DNA from: Drosophila miranda | Taxonomy: Eukaryota; Arthropoda; Insecta; Diptera; Drosophilidae | Reading direction: 5' to 3' | Length of the DNA: 64,000 nucleotides | Assembly: GCF_003369915.1 (NCBI RefSeq) | Contig: NC_046674.1 | Location: forward strand, 31,623,657 to 31,687,656 | Part shown: positions 45,717 to 56,775 of the stretch, piece by piece | Position numbering within the stretch: position 1 is the first letter of the stretch | How the letters are laid out: each line of letters opens with the position of its first letter | Translations under genes and position numbers: made by a program | The notes under the pieces: model-generated | What the model saw: only the letters and a program-made list of their open reading frames with translations | Databases searched by the model: none | Told to the model about the DNA's origin: nothing

Positions 45717-48328
45717 TGTACTATTTTTCCATGCACTATCAGAACGTTCGCAGTTTGCTGGGAAAATTGCGTCAAATTCATACTAATAGCGCGTCCTTTG
45801 ATTTCGATGCCATCGCGTTTACCGAAACCTGGCTTAACTCCTCTGTCAATGATCATGAAATTTTCATTGATAGTTACACTATTTATAGAATGCACCGCCC
45901 ATCTTTTGCAGGTGGGGTTCTGATTGCTGTTAAATCTGTTTTCTCATCTGAGTTATTCCCATTCAATAACATCCATGGAATTGAATTTGTTGCAGTCAAA
46001 GTTCGTGTTGGCTCGGCATTTTTCTATTTAACCTGCTCTTAAATTCCTCCCAGGTCTGATGCTGAGCTTTACTTACACCACCTCTAAGCAAGTAATACTG
46101 TCGTATCTGCATTAGGGTGCAATGATCGAATTATTGTCATGGGGGACTTTAACCTCCCATTTCTTTCTTGGCTGCCTTGTGATGACGCTAACCTGTTGTT
46201 TCCCAATTGCCATAATGACTTTTTCAATGGGCTAACGGATGTTTCCCTTGTCCAAATTAATTCCGTTAAAAACATAAGGGACAGACTTCTTGACCTCGTG
46301 TTTGTTAACGATGCTTCTCTTGCTACGGTATCTAGAGCAAGCCCAATATCACTCCCTGAAGATCCTTACCATCCAACTTTGTCGATATCCCTTGAGTGTA
46401 CACAATCTGGTGGTGCTGACAGTTCCATGGCTCCTTGTCACATAAAGTGTTTTCGCAAAACAAACTTTATCGATTTAGATCTACATCTCTAGCGTGTTGA
46501 TTGGTCGTTTCTTTATTCATTACCGAACATAGATGCAACTGTTAGCTCGTTTTATAGCTCTATTTACTCCGCGCCTAATACATTTGTTCCTGATATCACT
46601 GTCCCGTATCGTCCAAGCCTCCCTGGTTCTCCAAGTATTTGTCATACTTAAAAAACCATAAATCCCGGCTCTATACTCCTCCGCTCGCTCTCTGTTCCTT
46701 GCCGTTAATAGTCAGTGTTATAATCATTACCTTTCACAATGTAGTAGTAACTTTCGTAGTGATCCTAAAAAATTCTATTCGTTCGTTAACTCTAAGCGTA
46801 AGTCAAACGCTTTTCCTCCGTCCCTTCATTACCAGAACAAAACAGAAGCTTTTGCTGTTGGTATTGTAAATTTATTCGCTAACTTTTTCCAAACAACGTA
46901 CTCGTCTCATATTTACAACGCATCCACTCCGTATCCGTACCAGCTACCTCAAGCTAACAGAATTTTTCTGCCCTTTTTCGAGGAAAGCGTTGTTCTGGAA
47001 GGTTTGTCATCTATGGACATATCGTTTTCTGCGGGTCCAGATAAAGTACCAAGTTGCATTTTAAAACACTGTGCCCAGTCCCTTTGCAAACCCTTGACCT
47101 TTCTCTTCAACCTCTCCTTGGAACAGTCTTGTCTCCCAGTAATTTGGAATGAGTCCTACATCATTCCGCTTCACAAAAAAGGTTCAAGATCAAACATTGA
47201 AAACTATCGTGGTATCGCAAAGCTTTCCGCCATCCCGAAGCTTCTTGAGTTCCTGGTCACCCGACAACTGCAACATCTTTGTTGCAGCTTGATATCTCCG
47301 TCGCAACACGGTTTTTTCAGACATCGTTCAACATCGTAGTTTAACCGTACTCAACGTGTTTTGTTTTCTAGCGTGTTGTCAAATACTGTTAATGTTACTT
47401 CAGGTGTGCCACAGGGAAGTCATCTGGGCCCGCTTCTGTTTATTTTATTTGTGAATGACCTTCCTCAAGTTATAACATACTCTACTACACTAATGTATGC
47501 TGATGATGTCAAAATCTGTCTTTCTTACTCTGATTGGTATTTGCACACACGCCTTCAACTGGATCTAAGTGAACTACTATTGTGGTGTTCAACTAATCTT
47601 CTTTTTCTGAACCTTTCCAAATGCAAATTTATGACATTTTACAGTCGCGCTCATATGTCTCATATGTTCTAGGAAATCATGTCCTCGAGCGAATTTCGAG
47701 TTCAAATGACCTCGGAGTCCTTTATGATCATAAGATGTGTTTTAACAGCCATATAGCTGAAACTGTAAATAAAGCTAAGGGTGTTTTAGCGTTCATTAAG
47801 CGTTGGTCCAAGGAGTTTGACGACCCGTACGTTACGAAAAAACTGTACATCTCGTTAGTACGTCCTATATTGGAGTATTGTTCTTGTGTGTGGAGCCCGC
47901 AGTATAAAGAGCAGCAGGTTGTTATTGAATCCGTGCAAAAGTAATTTTTAATTTTTGCCCTTCGGAACTTTAACTGGGACTCGGGTAGAATCTTGCCACC
48001 CTACCGGTCTAGGCTAAATCTTATTGACCTGCCGTCGTTGCACCATCGCAGAATATGCAATGGCGTAATGTTCGTGCACAAGCTCCCTCTCGGGACTGTT
48101 GACTCCCAAACTCTGTTGGGTCAGATTGACTTGGCCGTTCCATCTAGACCTACCCGTACTTTTAGGCCTATCCGCTTACCCATATGTAGGTATAACTATG
48201 CTGATCATGAACCTTTTAGGGTTTTATGCCATAATTATAACTCCTTCTGCCAAACCCTATCCCCTGAACTGTCTCTTAAACTAATTGCATGCAATATTTA
48301 TAATCATTTAAATTTAGCTAACTTTTAA
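45716..48328 (+). pseudogene. CR1/Jockey-type ORF2 (endonuclease and reverse transcriptase), broken
   Basis: Endonuclease blocks lie at 45716-46042 and 46139-46490 (MGDFNLPFLSW, the GDFN motif). RT blocks lie at 47004-47339 (IPLHKKGSRSNIENYRGIAK) and 47361-47944 (GVPQGS, YADD). A C-terminal segment is at 47993-48328 (MPPYRSRLNLIDLPSLHHRR). Stops near 46041 and 46490 and several frameshifts make it inactive. Confidence 0.8.
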
Positions 48329-48414
48329 CTTCTCTTTTTCCGCCTTTAGTTATTAAGTACCATTATTAACAGATAATTTGTTAATTTAATAAATAAATAA
48401 ATAAATAAATAACA

Positions 48415-49059
48415 TTGCGGATTTGCGGAAAGCCTGCAAGAATTCCGTTAATGTCGACCAGGACAGATCCAACCGAAGCTCTAGTATTCTTTCTGCAACC
48501 AAGACGCTGCACCAAAACGTATTAAACTGGAAAATCTTCTGGAAATTGTTCGGGAAAAGCTTGAAGTCAGAAAGGAGTAGCTGAAATTACAGGATGAGCA
48601 CCAGGAAACAACGCGAGAGATATCCCAGCAAATTGTAACCAATCAAGGCCAACCCAACTTCCATACAGAGTTGCTGCAATGTTAAAGGGATTCCAAAGAG
48701 TAACGTTTATTATTATTATTATTATTATTATTATCGAAAGAAACCTACATAAATCCTTTTTAAAAATAAATTAATCGTTTTCGAGTATTCCATTACGTTT
48801 CGCAGATTTTTTCGTTTTATTAGATTAAGCCAAAGTCGACTTATATTTCGCGTACGCTCGCGACCCATGTTTATTTCTATCATTATGAAAACTAAAATTC
48901 GATGAACCCCATCTAAACATAGGCTAACAAAGTTGTATCGAACCACAAAAAAAAGCGCGTAAAATTGTTCTTTTCTATCTTTTTAGTACATCAAAAGGGT
49001 ACAAACGTTCATCCGCGACCCTCGGTTTTGTTACGTTTTATTAATAAAACCTGTTTCTA
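48415..49059. other. Spacer upstream of ligase IV
   Basis: 48420-48700 has an undefined decayed segment (TCGACCAGGACAGATCCAAC, AGGATGAGCACCAGGAAACA) that may be another retroelement piece. A (TTA) microsatellite lies at 48704-48733. No gene seen. Confidence 0.3.
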
Positions 49060-49148
49060 ACGGTATATTTTTAAAATGAGACGGTATATTTTGGTATATT
49101 TCTGAGGGTCGGACGGTATATTTTAACGATAAATCCGCGGTCACACTG
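49060..49148 (+). promoter_or_regulatory. Ligase IV core promoter: GGTATAT block and Motif 1
   Basis: 49060-49136 has three GGTATAT motifs and matches 20887-20963 (reversed) at 73 of 77 positions. At 49138-49148 CGGTCACACTG is a perfect match to the Drosophila core-promoter Motif 1 (YGGTCACACTR, bound by M1BP), 63 bases before the ATG. This is a housekeeping-type, TATA-less promoter. The DRE present in the other copy is TAACGATA here, one base off. Confidence 0.7.
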
Positions 49149-49211
49149 TTACCAATACGCACAGCTGTGCGGTTGATGGTGAAATAAATATTTTGCTTTT
49201 ATTCTGACACA

Positions 49212-52200
49212 ATGGATATAGCCACAACCGTAAAGTTTCGTGATGTCTGCGAGCTGTTCGAAAAGGTCAAGGCGGCAAAGAAGGTTCAAGACAAAGAGGA
49301 TGTGCTGAGAAGCTACTATGAGTCGTTCTGCCGACATCGGGAGGCATTTCGCCAGGCGGCTGGCTTAACGGACGAGCAGAGTGAGAATGGCTCCAGCAGC
49401 TTCCACTCGGTCCTGCGTCTCCTGTTGCCCAGTGCAGACACTAGAAGAGACAACTATGGCCTGCAAATAACAGCTCTGGGCCGTCTCTACACCAGAGTGC
49501 TGCAGCTAACCAGGGACTGTGGGTGGTCACGTCAGAAAATCAGTTTTAGAATGTTATTGCTAACTCTTACCACCTGCAGCTCGCGATGCCATAATGCTGC
49601 AGCATCGTACTGGCTCCTCGTTTCGGGACTACGGAGATGTGGTCTATGCCGTACTTGTGTCCCGTTGCTTTAATCCGCCAAGCGATCTGCGTCTCAACGC
49701 CATCCACGAAATGCTAGATACAATTGCCAATGAAGATACATCAGGTGGGTGTGGGAAAATGGCCGGGTGCTCTTGTTTGCCTATATGCGGGCGCTAAAAT
49801 GCATTATTCGTGTTCCGCACAGTTAAGGAACAGGAACTGATACGTTTCACAGAACAAGCCTCGGCCAGGGAGCAGAAGTGGCTAATCCGAATTCTCCTAA
49901 AGTCCCTGGGATTGGGCATAGGGGAGCAGCGCATTTTCGGAGTTCTGCATCCGAATGCTAAGGACATTTACCAGCGCTGCTCAGATCTAAGTCACGTCTG
50001 TAATTTAGTTGCCGATAAGGTATCTGACCTGGAAGTCAGCGACACGAAGATCAAAGGCAACAGCCACCCATCAACTGTTAATCTGAACGCAGTCATAAGG
50101 CCCTTCCATCAGATCCGTCCCATGCTTTGCGAGCGTTTTCCCGGCGACATTCAGGAGCTTATGCAATCCGACGTTCTATATCTGGAGACCAAAATGGATG
50201 GCGAGCGTTTCCAACTGCATATTGATCGCGGTCGATTCATGTACCTTTCCCGAAACGGAGTGGACTATTCTAACAATTTTGGCGAAAGCTATAGCCGGGG
50301 AACGTTGACGCCACAATTGCGTGGTCTTTTGCCGCTCGGCCTGCAGACGATCATCCTCGATGGCGAGATGATGGTTTGGGACACCAACCAAAAGAGGTAT
50401 CGCGAAAAGGGCGAGAACACGGATGTAAAAAATCTAAAGCCCGATCGAAGCTGGCGGCCTTGTTTTGTGGTCTACGATCTACTGTACTTCAATGGCCAGA
50501 GTCTGCTCGATTTGACATACATCCAACGATCCTACAAGCTCCAAAAGTTGATCGGCGAACAGCAAGGAGTGCTGCAGCTGATGCGCGGCACCAAGGTTGG
50601 CTCAATCGAGGAATTCAACAAACTCTTCCAGCAAGCCCTTGACTCCAATGCCGAAGGCATTGTTCTAAAAAAGCAGAGCTCCATCTACCAGCCGGGAGTT
50701 CGAGTCGGCGGGGGATGGTACAAGGATAAGGCAGATGTGAGTCCACCACATGCCATATTTACTCCTTTCGTATGCAGAGTATATTATATCTTGTTTTGTT
50801 TAAAATCAACAGTACATCAAGGGTCTCATAACCGAATTCGATGTTCTCATCATTGGAGGCTTTTATAATCGCAAGCGCACATTTATCGATTCGTTTCTAC
50901 TAGGCGTTCTCCAGCCAATGGCTAATAGCGACAGTCGTCATGAGGTGTACAGCATTGGTTGCGTTACCAATAATACGAGACAAGCAGTGGTGCTGAATCA
51001 TACGCTGAGGCCACACTGGCACGATACTACCAAGGAGCCGCCGCCACTATGGTTTCATTACATGGCCAACGAAAAGATTGGCTCCCCGGATCTGTGGATC
51101 GATCCACACAATTCGATTATCTTGCAGGTTAAGGCGGCGGATTTGACACCCAATAGTGCCTTCTATACGCCCAAAGCTTTGCACTTTCCACGCATCGAAC
51201 TGAAGCGCGACGATAAGGCCTGGAATGAATGCATGACGCTACAGGAGTTTAACCAGCTGTGTGAGGTAAAGGGCCAAGTATATATGTATGGTTATCATAT
51301 CTAGTCACTTTATCTAATTTTTCTTTCCAGGGCTCTGGTCCGATCAAGAAACTGAACAAGCGTCACCTGTGTTTGGATGATTTGACCACGAAACGAAAAC
51401 GTCTACGCATGACGCCCGCAGAGCGCAGGCGTCTAGGTCTGGCCATATACGAGAAGCGCTACGATGTCGGGACGAGTTCTAGCTGCACAAAACTTTTCGA
51501 AGGCCTTAGTTTCTGCATCTTGAGTGGTGCGCCAGGCCAGAGCAAGCACAAACTGCAAGAATTGGCAGCCAAGAATGGTGGCTGCATTGTGGAGAATCCG
51601 CTGCCCAACGATCCGAAATGCTTCTGTATAGCAGGAGATCAGACGTTCCTGGTAAAGCGACTAATGCAGCAGCAACCGTGCACCAGCGATATTGTGCGCA
51701 TGGAGTGGCTGATACGCGTCTGTCAGGAGCAAGAGCTCCAGCTACGTCCAAAAGATTTGCTTTCGGCCACCGAGCCACTACAGGATGATTTGGCCGAATG
51801 GTTTGACAAATTAGGGGACAGCTATACAAAGGACTTTGCGAGCGTTGATGAACTGCTCGAATTACTACAGGACATCGGTAAGGAGGAGCTTGCCGTCGAC
51901 TATGTGTCACAGTCCGAAATCAATGCCTTCGAAGACAAGTTGCTGGGCCAGGTCACACAAAACATATTCCGTGACTTGCATGCCTACTTCTATGATCCAA
52001 AGGGCGACGAACTGGGCAAAGTTTTGTTCCTGCAGAATGGCGGCACGCTGGCAGGCGAATCTGACCCCCAACTAAACCTTGTATTTGTATGCCTGTCTTC
52101 GGATATAGACGATAATTACTTTGAGTCGTGGCTACATAACCATTTAAGTTCGTATTCTGGCGAAGTCCTTAACTCTGCATGGATCTATCAATCGCACCGT

Positions 52201-52242
52201 GAACGCCGCCTTCTAAAAATGAGTTGTTTTTCGTTTAAGTAG
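49212..52242 (+). CDS. DNAlig4: DNA ligase IV
   Basis: ATP-dependent ligase that seals double-strand breaks in non-homologous end joining with XRCC4. Five exons, 49212-49518, 49580-49744, 49823-50736, 50813-51265 and 51331-52242, have GT-AG introns of 61, 78, 76 and 65 bp in consistent phase and give 916 aa, the usual length. An N-terminal DNA-binding region (residues 1-240, ALGRLYTRVLQLTRD) precedes the nucleotidyltransferase domain. The adenylated lysine is K281 in ETKMDGERFQ; the following motifs include YLSRNGVDYS, IILDGEMMVWD, EGIVLKKQSSIY and GGGWYKDKAD. Two BRCT domains follow, near 660-750 (KLFEGLSFCILSG) and from about 822 to the end, the XRCC4-binding part lying between them. No lesion is seen. 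Retroelement relics flank the gene on both sides. Confidence 0.93.
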
Positions 52243-53519
52243 AAATTTTTTTAAAGGTGCATACAATACATATGCCAGCTTGTTTTGGTCGTTGCATCGC
52301 GATGAGTGAAAGTGAACAAAAACTTGTCAAGTGACAAACAGGTTTGTAATATTAAATAAAAATAGCTTTTTAATTGCTCATCAATATTTTCGAGCGAATA
52401 AGGTTACTTGGAAGTAGAAAAAAAAAAGGTGGCTGCCTTTTTAATGAAAAGGAATTCCTCCGCAATTTGTAGTATAACGTAACAGTCGCAAATTATTAAA
52501 AGTTTTTTTTATATAAACTGTATGGCATTCAAAACAAAACTTCTTGCTCTTTTTTTAAATATTTATAGCCTCCTTTTTAAATAAAACATTTGTGTCTTCT
52601 TTTTGAGACGAATTTAACTTTTTATGTTTAGATAAAGTTAAGCAAGGCTCAAAAACAGAAAAATTGTATTGAAAACTTCCCACAAGTTGTATTGATGGTA
52701 TTGGCTCAACTACCAAAATGATGTCTCATGAATATGTCGTGAAATGTGTCTCAGATTTTGTAGTTTGTTTTGTAATCATTTAGAATCAAAAATCACCATA
52801 GAAGGGGTTACTGAATGTGATTTCTTCAATATAAATAACATTTTGAACACACCTGCGATGTTTAACAGCGCGAAAAGTGTCAAATTCAAGTAATTAATGG
52901 AGTGATCACAAGTTTTAACACTTTAAAACAAGGATAAAACTTATAATTTATGTTGTTATTCACTTTGTAATGTATTTTTTGTGAAGTTTAATTAATAAAT
53001 AAAAGAAAAAAATGTATTTACTTTGTTTTCATTTCATTTTTCCGGACATTTTTGCTTGCAAAAAAAAATTGTTTGTGTTTCAATGAAATTTACTTTTGTA
53101 ACTTTAATTCCAAAGCTACAAAATGATGTTATAATCGTTAAAATTAGTCAACCAGAAGAACAGACTTTTTCAACAGATGTAAAATTTGGAATGCAAATGT
53201 AATAAATATTAAAATTACACAGTTTCATGCGTTTTTCGGAAAATTTGTGTTAAAATGTGCGTACAGATGTAACGTAACAGTTCGCGATTTTGACCACATG
53301 GACATATTTTTAAAAAGTTTTTTTAACGCAAACAAATTAGGTTGATGGCGAGAAGTACTATATTTGAAATTCTATTGATGACATTTTCGCAAAAGTCATA
53401 ATTGACTGCCAGATGACACCCCACCAAAGTTTTTTGCATGGTTGTATGTGCGTGTGTATTGAACTTACAAGCAAAAGTCCAGCCTAACTTTGTTTTTGTG
53501 CAAGCAATTCTTACTGGTA
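52243..53519. other. AT-rich spacer 3' of ligase IV
   Basis: No gene seen. Two similar blocks, ATAACGTAACAGTCGCAAAT near 52474 and TGTAACGTAACAGTTCGCGA near 53267, each followed by AAAAGTTTTTTT, suggest the ends of an unidentified repeat about 800 bp apart. Confidence 0.35.
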
Positions 53520-54320
53520 TTTGCTGATCTGCTTTGGATCATCTGCTTTGGATCATCGCTATCGAGCATCTTCGCCGGACGCGCACAGTCCATTTGGAAA
53601 CTTGTCTGAAATACAGTGTCTCAAATAGTGCCACTTGTGATTTCGAGGCTATCGCGTTAACTGAACGCTTTAGCCAGGGTTCTTTCGTCTCCGATTAGAA
53701 AATTTTCGTTCCATGGAATTTAATTTATTGCAGTTAAAGTCAGCATTGAGCCGACATCTATCTCTTTGAACTGCTCTTATATTTCACCTTGGTCTGAAGC
53801 TGATGTTTCTTTCTTTGCTGCCTTGTGATGTGACAAATCTGCTGCTACCAAAATGGCGAAATGTCTATCGATATCCGATGTCTCTGTTGTCCAAATTAAG
53901 TCCGTTAAAAAAAATAGTAACAGACTTCTGGACCTATGTAGCATTTGTCACCTCGCTAGCGCTTTTGTGCCGACAGCCAGAGGTAATCCGACATCTTTTC
54001 CGGAAGACCCATACCATCCCTTTTGCTCGATATTTGTCGATTGTGTCCGATCCAGTATCAGTACCAATTGAATGACACCAAGCCGTAAGAAGTGTTTTCT
54101 AAAAACTAATGTCTTAATAAACCATTGGTTTGAATCTTCAACTCTCCCAGGTCGACTGGTGGGTTCTGTAGTTCGAATTTCTACGCAATAGTCAATTCCT
54201 TCTATGAAATCGTTAGCTCCGCAATAAATATATGTATATGTGTATTCCTTCAATCACTGTACCTGTATCGTCCAAGGCTCGCCAGCAATTTATTCTATCA
54301 AAAAAATCTCCTGTTTATCC
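53520..54320 (+). mobile_element. CR1/Jockey-type retroelement relic
   Basis: It follows the order of the copy at 44390-48414: TTGGATCATCTGCTTTG (as at 44540), GCTATCGCGTTAACTGAACG (as at 45812), CTTTGCTGCCTTGTGATG (as at 46165), TTGTCCAAATTAAGTCCGTT (as at 46250) and CTGTATCGTCCAAGGCTCG (as at 46600). It is heavily deleted and has no usable frame. Confidence 0.75.
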
Positions 54321-54535
54321 TCTCTGTGGTAGACTTGAAGCTGCAAATAATTAACTAATTATCACGAAAAAAGCACTTAATCTATATTGCTTAACCAACC
54401 ATAGAACATAGTCTTCAAACCGCAGCACACTCACATAAACACAGTAACATAACACTTGAAGGCGCGATAGCTTAACCATACTAAAACGAACCAATCGATA
54501 AAAGAAATCAAAAAAATAAACACACTGCAAAAAAA

Positions 54536-55320
54536 ATGTCTCTCGCACCGCCAACAAAGCGCACCCGCCCCAACGCTGGGACAGCTACTGAGCGCCTCTC
54601 CGACGCCCCATCGCCACAGTTGCTGGAGCTGCTTAAGGATCAATTCCAAGAGCAGACCATTCAAATTGCGTCCCACGTCCGGAATCGGATCCGGATCCGG
54701 ATTCGATCTGTGGTGAGGGCAAGCGTATGGGTGCAAGAGTTATAAACTTGCAGCAAGAGTTGGTTGATCGAGGCGAGCCTGGCGGCCGAACACATCGCAA
54801 CGAGCACGCGTAACTACGAATCCTCGGCGCTCCCTATGTGGAGGGAGAAAACGTGAGAGCTCTGTGTAACAAGCCTTGCTTCAAGCTCTAGCTGAACCAC
54901 CAACAAGAATTCATGACGTATTCATGGCCCGACAAACAGAAAGCTCTGATGTCGATACCGTAATTATCGTTAAAATAGAAAGCGTCCGAGAGAAGATCAA
55001 TCTCCTTAGAATAATTGGGGTATACCGGGTTCGACTCAGAAGCTGTTATCTATGTGAGTGGAAAGCTTTTAAGGGATAACTACCAATTATTTAAAGAGGC
55101 CATGCGAATGAAGAACCATAAATGCATGGATGAGCTTTTGTCGATCGCACCAGCTAACGAGTCTGCCTCTCCTCTCCTCTCCCTCTCTTCAAAGACGCAA
55201 CAGGTGTCTCAAATAGCTTGCGCTCTTAAGCACTTACCTACTGCTCTTTTATTTTTAATAGCTAGGTCATTGTTAGTAATATTATATTATTTATTACTTC
55301 CTTTTACCTATATCAAATGA
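54536..55320 (+). other. Unidentified segment with short open frames
   Basis: An ATG at 54536 opens 69 codons (PPTKRTRPNAGTATERLSDA, LLELLKDQFQEQTIQIAS), protein-like for the first 40 residues. Further on 55030-55150 reads EAVIYVSGKLLRDNYQLFKE. Neither joins into a gene. It may be ORF1 of another retroelement, given the surroundings. Confidence 0.3.
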
Positions 55321-55519
55321 ATCGTTTTTTTAATATTGAGATTGCGTACCTAATAAAATCACACTCTATCAATAAATGGTGAGGTAGGTAGTTCCATAGC
55401 CGGTAGTATGATTAAAATTATTAGTAACCACAGAAATGGTCTCGAAGTTTGATAAGGAAAATCGATGAGTTTATTTTTTAGATTTATTTTTCTTCAGTCA
55501 AATGTAGATGGTATGTACA

Positions 55520-55670
55520 TATGTATATGTATGTGTTTCTGAGACTTGGTTTGTCTCTGATTTATGTGACTTGTCAATTTTGTGCGATGGTTATGTTGTT
55601 TTTCGTTCAGATCGTATTGGACATGGTGGCGGACAGCTGGCGTTGCCATATATGGTCATTTCCGCGGAAA
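55520..55670 (+). mobile_element. Non-LTR endonuclease fragment
   Basis: The frame reads VSETWFVSDLCDLSILCDGY and VVFRSDRIGHGGGQLA, matching the TETW...Y.V.R.DR...GGG region of CR1/Jockey endonucleases (compare 45815-45920). It is a separate fragment from the relic at 53520. Confidence 0.65.
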
Positions 55671-55709
55671 TGTCAACCGAGGCCAAACAATTTAAAGTGA
55701 AAACGAGGG

Positions 55710-56775
55710 GGAACGTTGTGAGTTGCTGCGGAGACCGCAACTCTACATTTATACCCGATACTTAGTCAGTATGGCTCTCCTCCGACAGACGCCGCTAATA
55801 TTAAACGACACGACAGAGAGTGCGTGCGAGAGAGACAGAAAATCAGTCTGAGCGTCACGTCGGGCGCTGCGTAGCCACTGAAAATTGATTTCTTGCTTTT
55901 GGCTACAAAAATGATCCGATCTGATCCAGATTCAGCAACCGGATAGATATGGTCATTCTCTATGATTGTGCGTTCTTAGTTTTCTCGAATCTGCAATATT
56001 GTGGATGCAACAGATTTTCGTCCTTTGTGGGGGCGGAAGGGGGTGGGACGAAATTTTGAGATATACGTTATATAGTGAGATCTAACAGGAGTGCGGATAC
56101 TAAATTTGGTTACTCTAGCGTTAATAGTCTCTGAGATTTGTGGATGCCCCAGATTTTCGTCCTTTGCGGGGGTGGAGGGGGTGGGGCGAAATTTTGACAC
56201 AAAAAGGTCAAGGTCCGATATCACAGGAGTGTGGATACCAAATTTGGTTGCTCTGGCTCTTATAGGTTCTGAGATCCTTGAACTCATAGTATGCAATTGG
56301 CAAAACCGACCATGAAACCTGTCTGTTAGAGAGAGACAGAGCGAGAAAGAATGAAATTGTTTTCTTGATTCTGGCTATAATAATTATACGATCTGGTTCA
56401 GATTTTACAGTCTAGAACATATAGTCATCTTCTACGATTCTGCGTTTTTAGTTTTCTCGTATCTTTGATTTTGTGAATGCCACAGATTTTCGCCCTTTGT
56501 GGGCGCGGAAGTGGGCGGGGCAAAGTTTTGAAATATTTTCGTAGCAGTGAAATATCACAGAAGTCCGGATATAAAACGTCGTTGCTCTAGCTCTTATAGT
56601 CTTTGAGCACTAGGAGCTGATAGGGACGGACAAACGGACAGACAGACATGGCTCAATCGACTCGGCTATTGATGGTGATCAAGAATATATATACTTTATG
56701 GGGTCGGAAACGATTCCTTCTGGACGTTACATTTACTCATTTCACGTTACTCATTTTGAGTATCGGGTATAAAAA
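55710..56775 (-). mobile_element. DINE-1-like element, second long copy
   Basis: Reverse-complement counterpart of 40609-41716. It runs from GGAACGTTGTGAGTTGCTGC through the terminal hairpin, TTATACCCGATACT, several modules with GACGAAAATCTG-type complement and the GATCAAGAATATATATACTT core, to GAGTATCGGGTATAAAAA. Both ends match those of the other copy, which defines the element as about 1.07-1.11 kb. Confidence 0.82.

Larger units (their letters stand above)
44390..48414 (+). mobile_element. CR1/Jockey-type non-LTR retrotransposon, decayed
   Basis: ORF1 (44799-45716) and ORF2 (45716-48328) with endonuclease and RT blocks, then a (TAAA) tail at 48389-48412. The endonuclease start (YQNVRSLLGKLRQI, AIAFTETWLNSS) and RT (SAGPDKVPS, GVPQGSHLGPLLF, MYADDVKI) are of CR1/Jockey style, with no RNase H. 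The 5' limit is set only approximately, from a shared TTGGATCATCTGCTTTG segment near 44540 in the relic at 53520. No target duplication was found. Confidence 0.82.
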
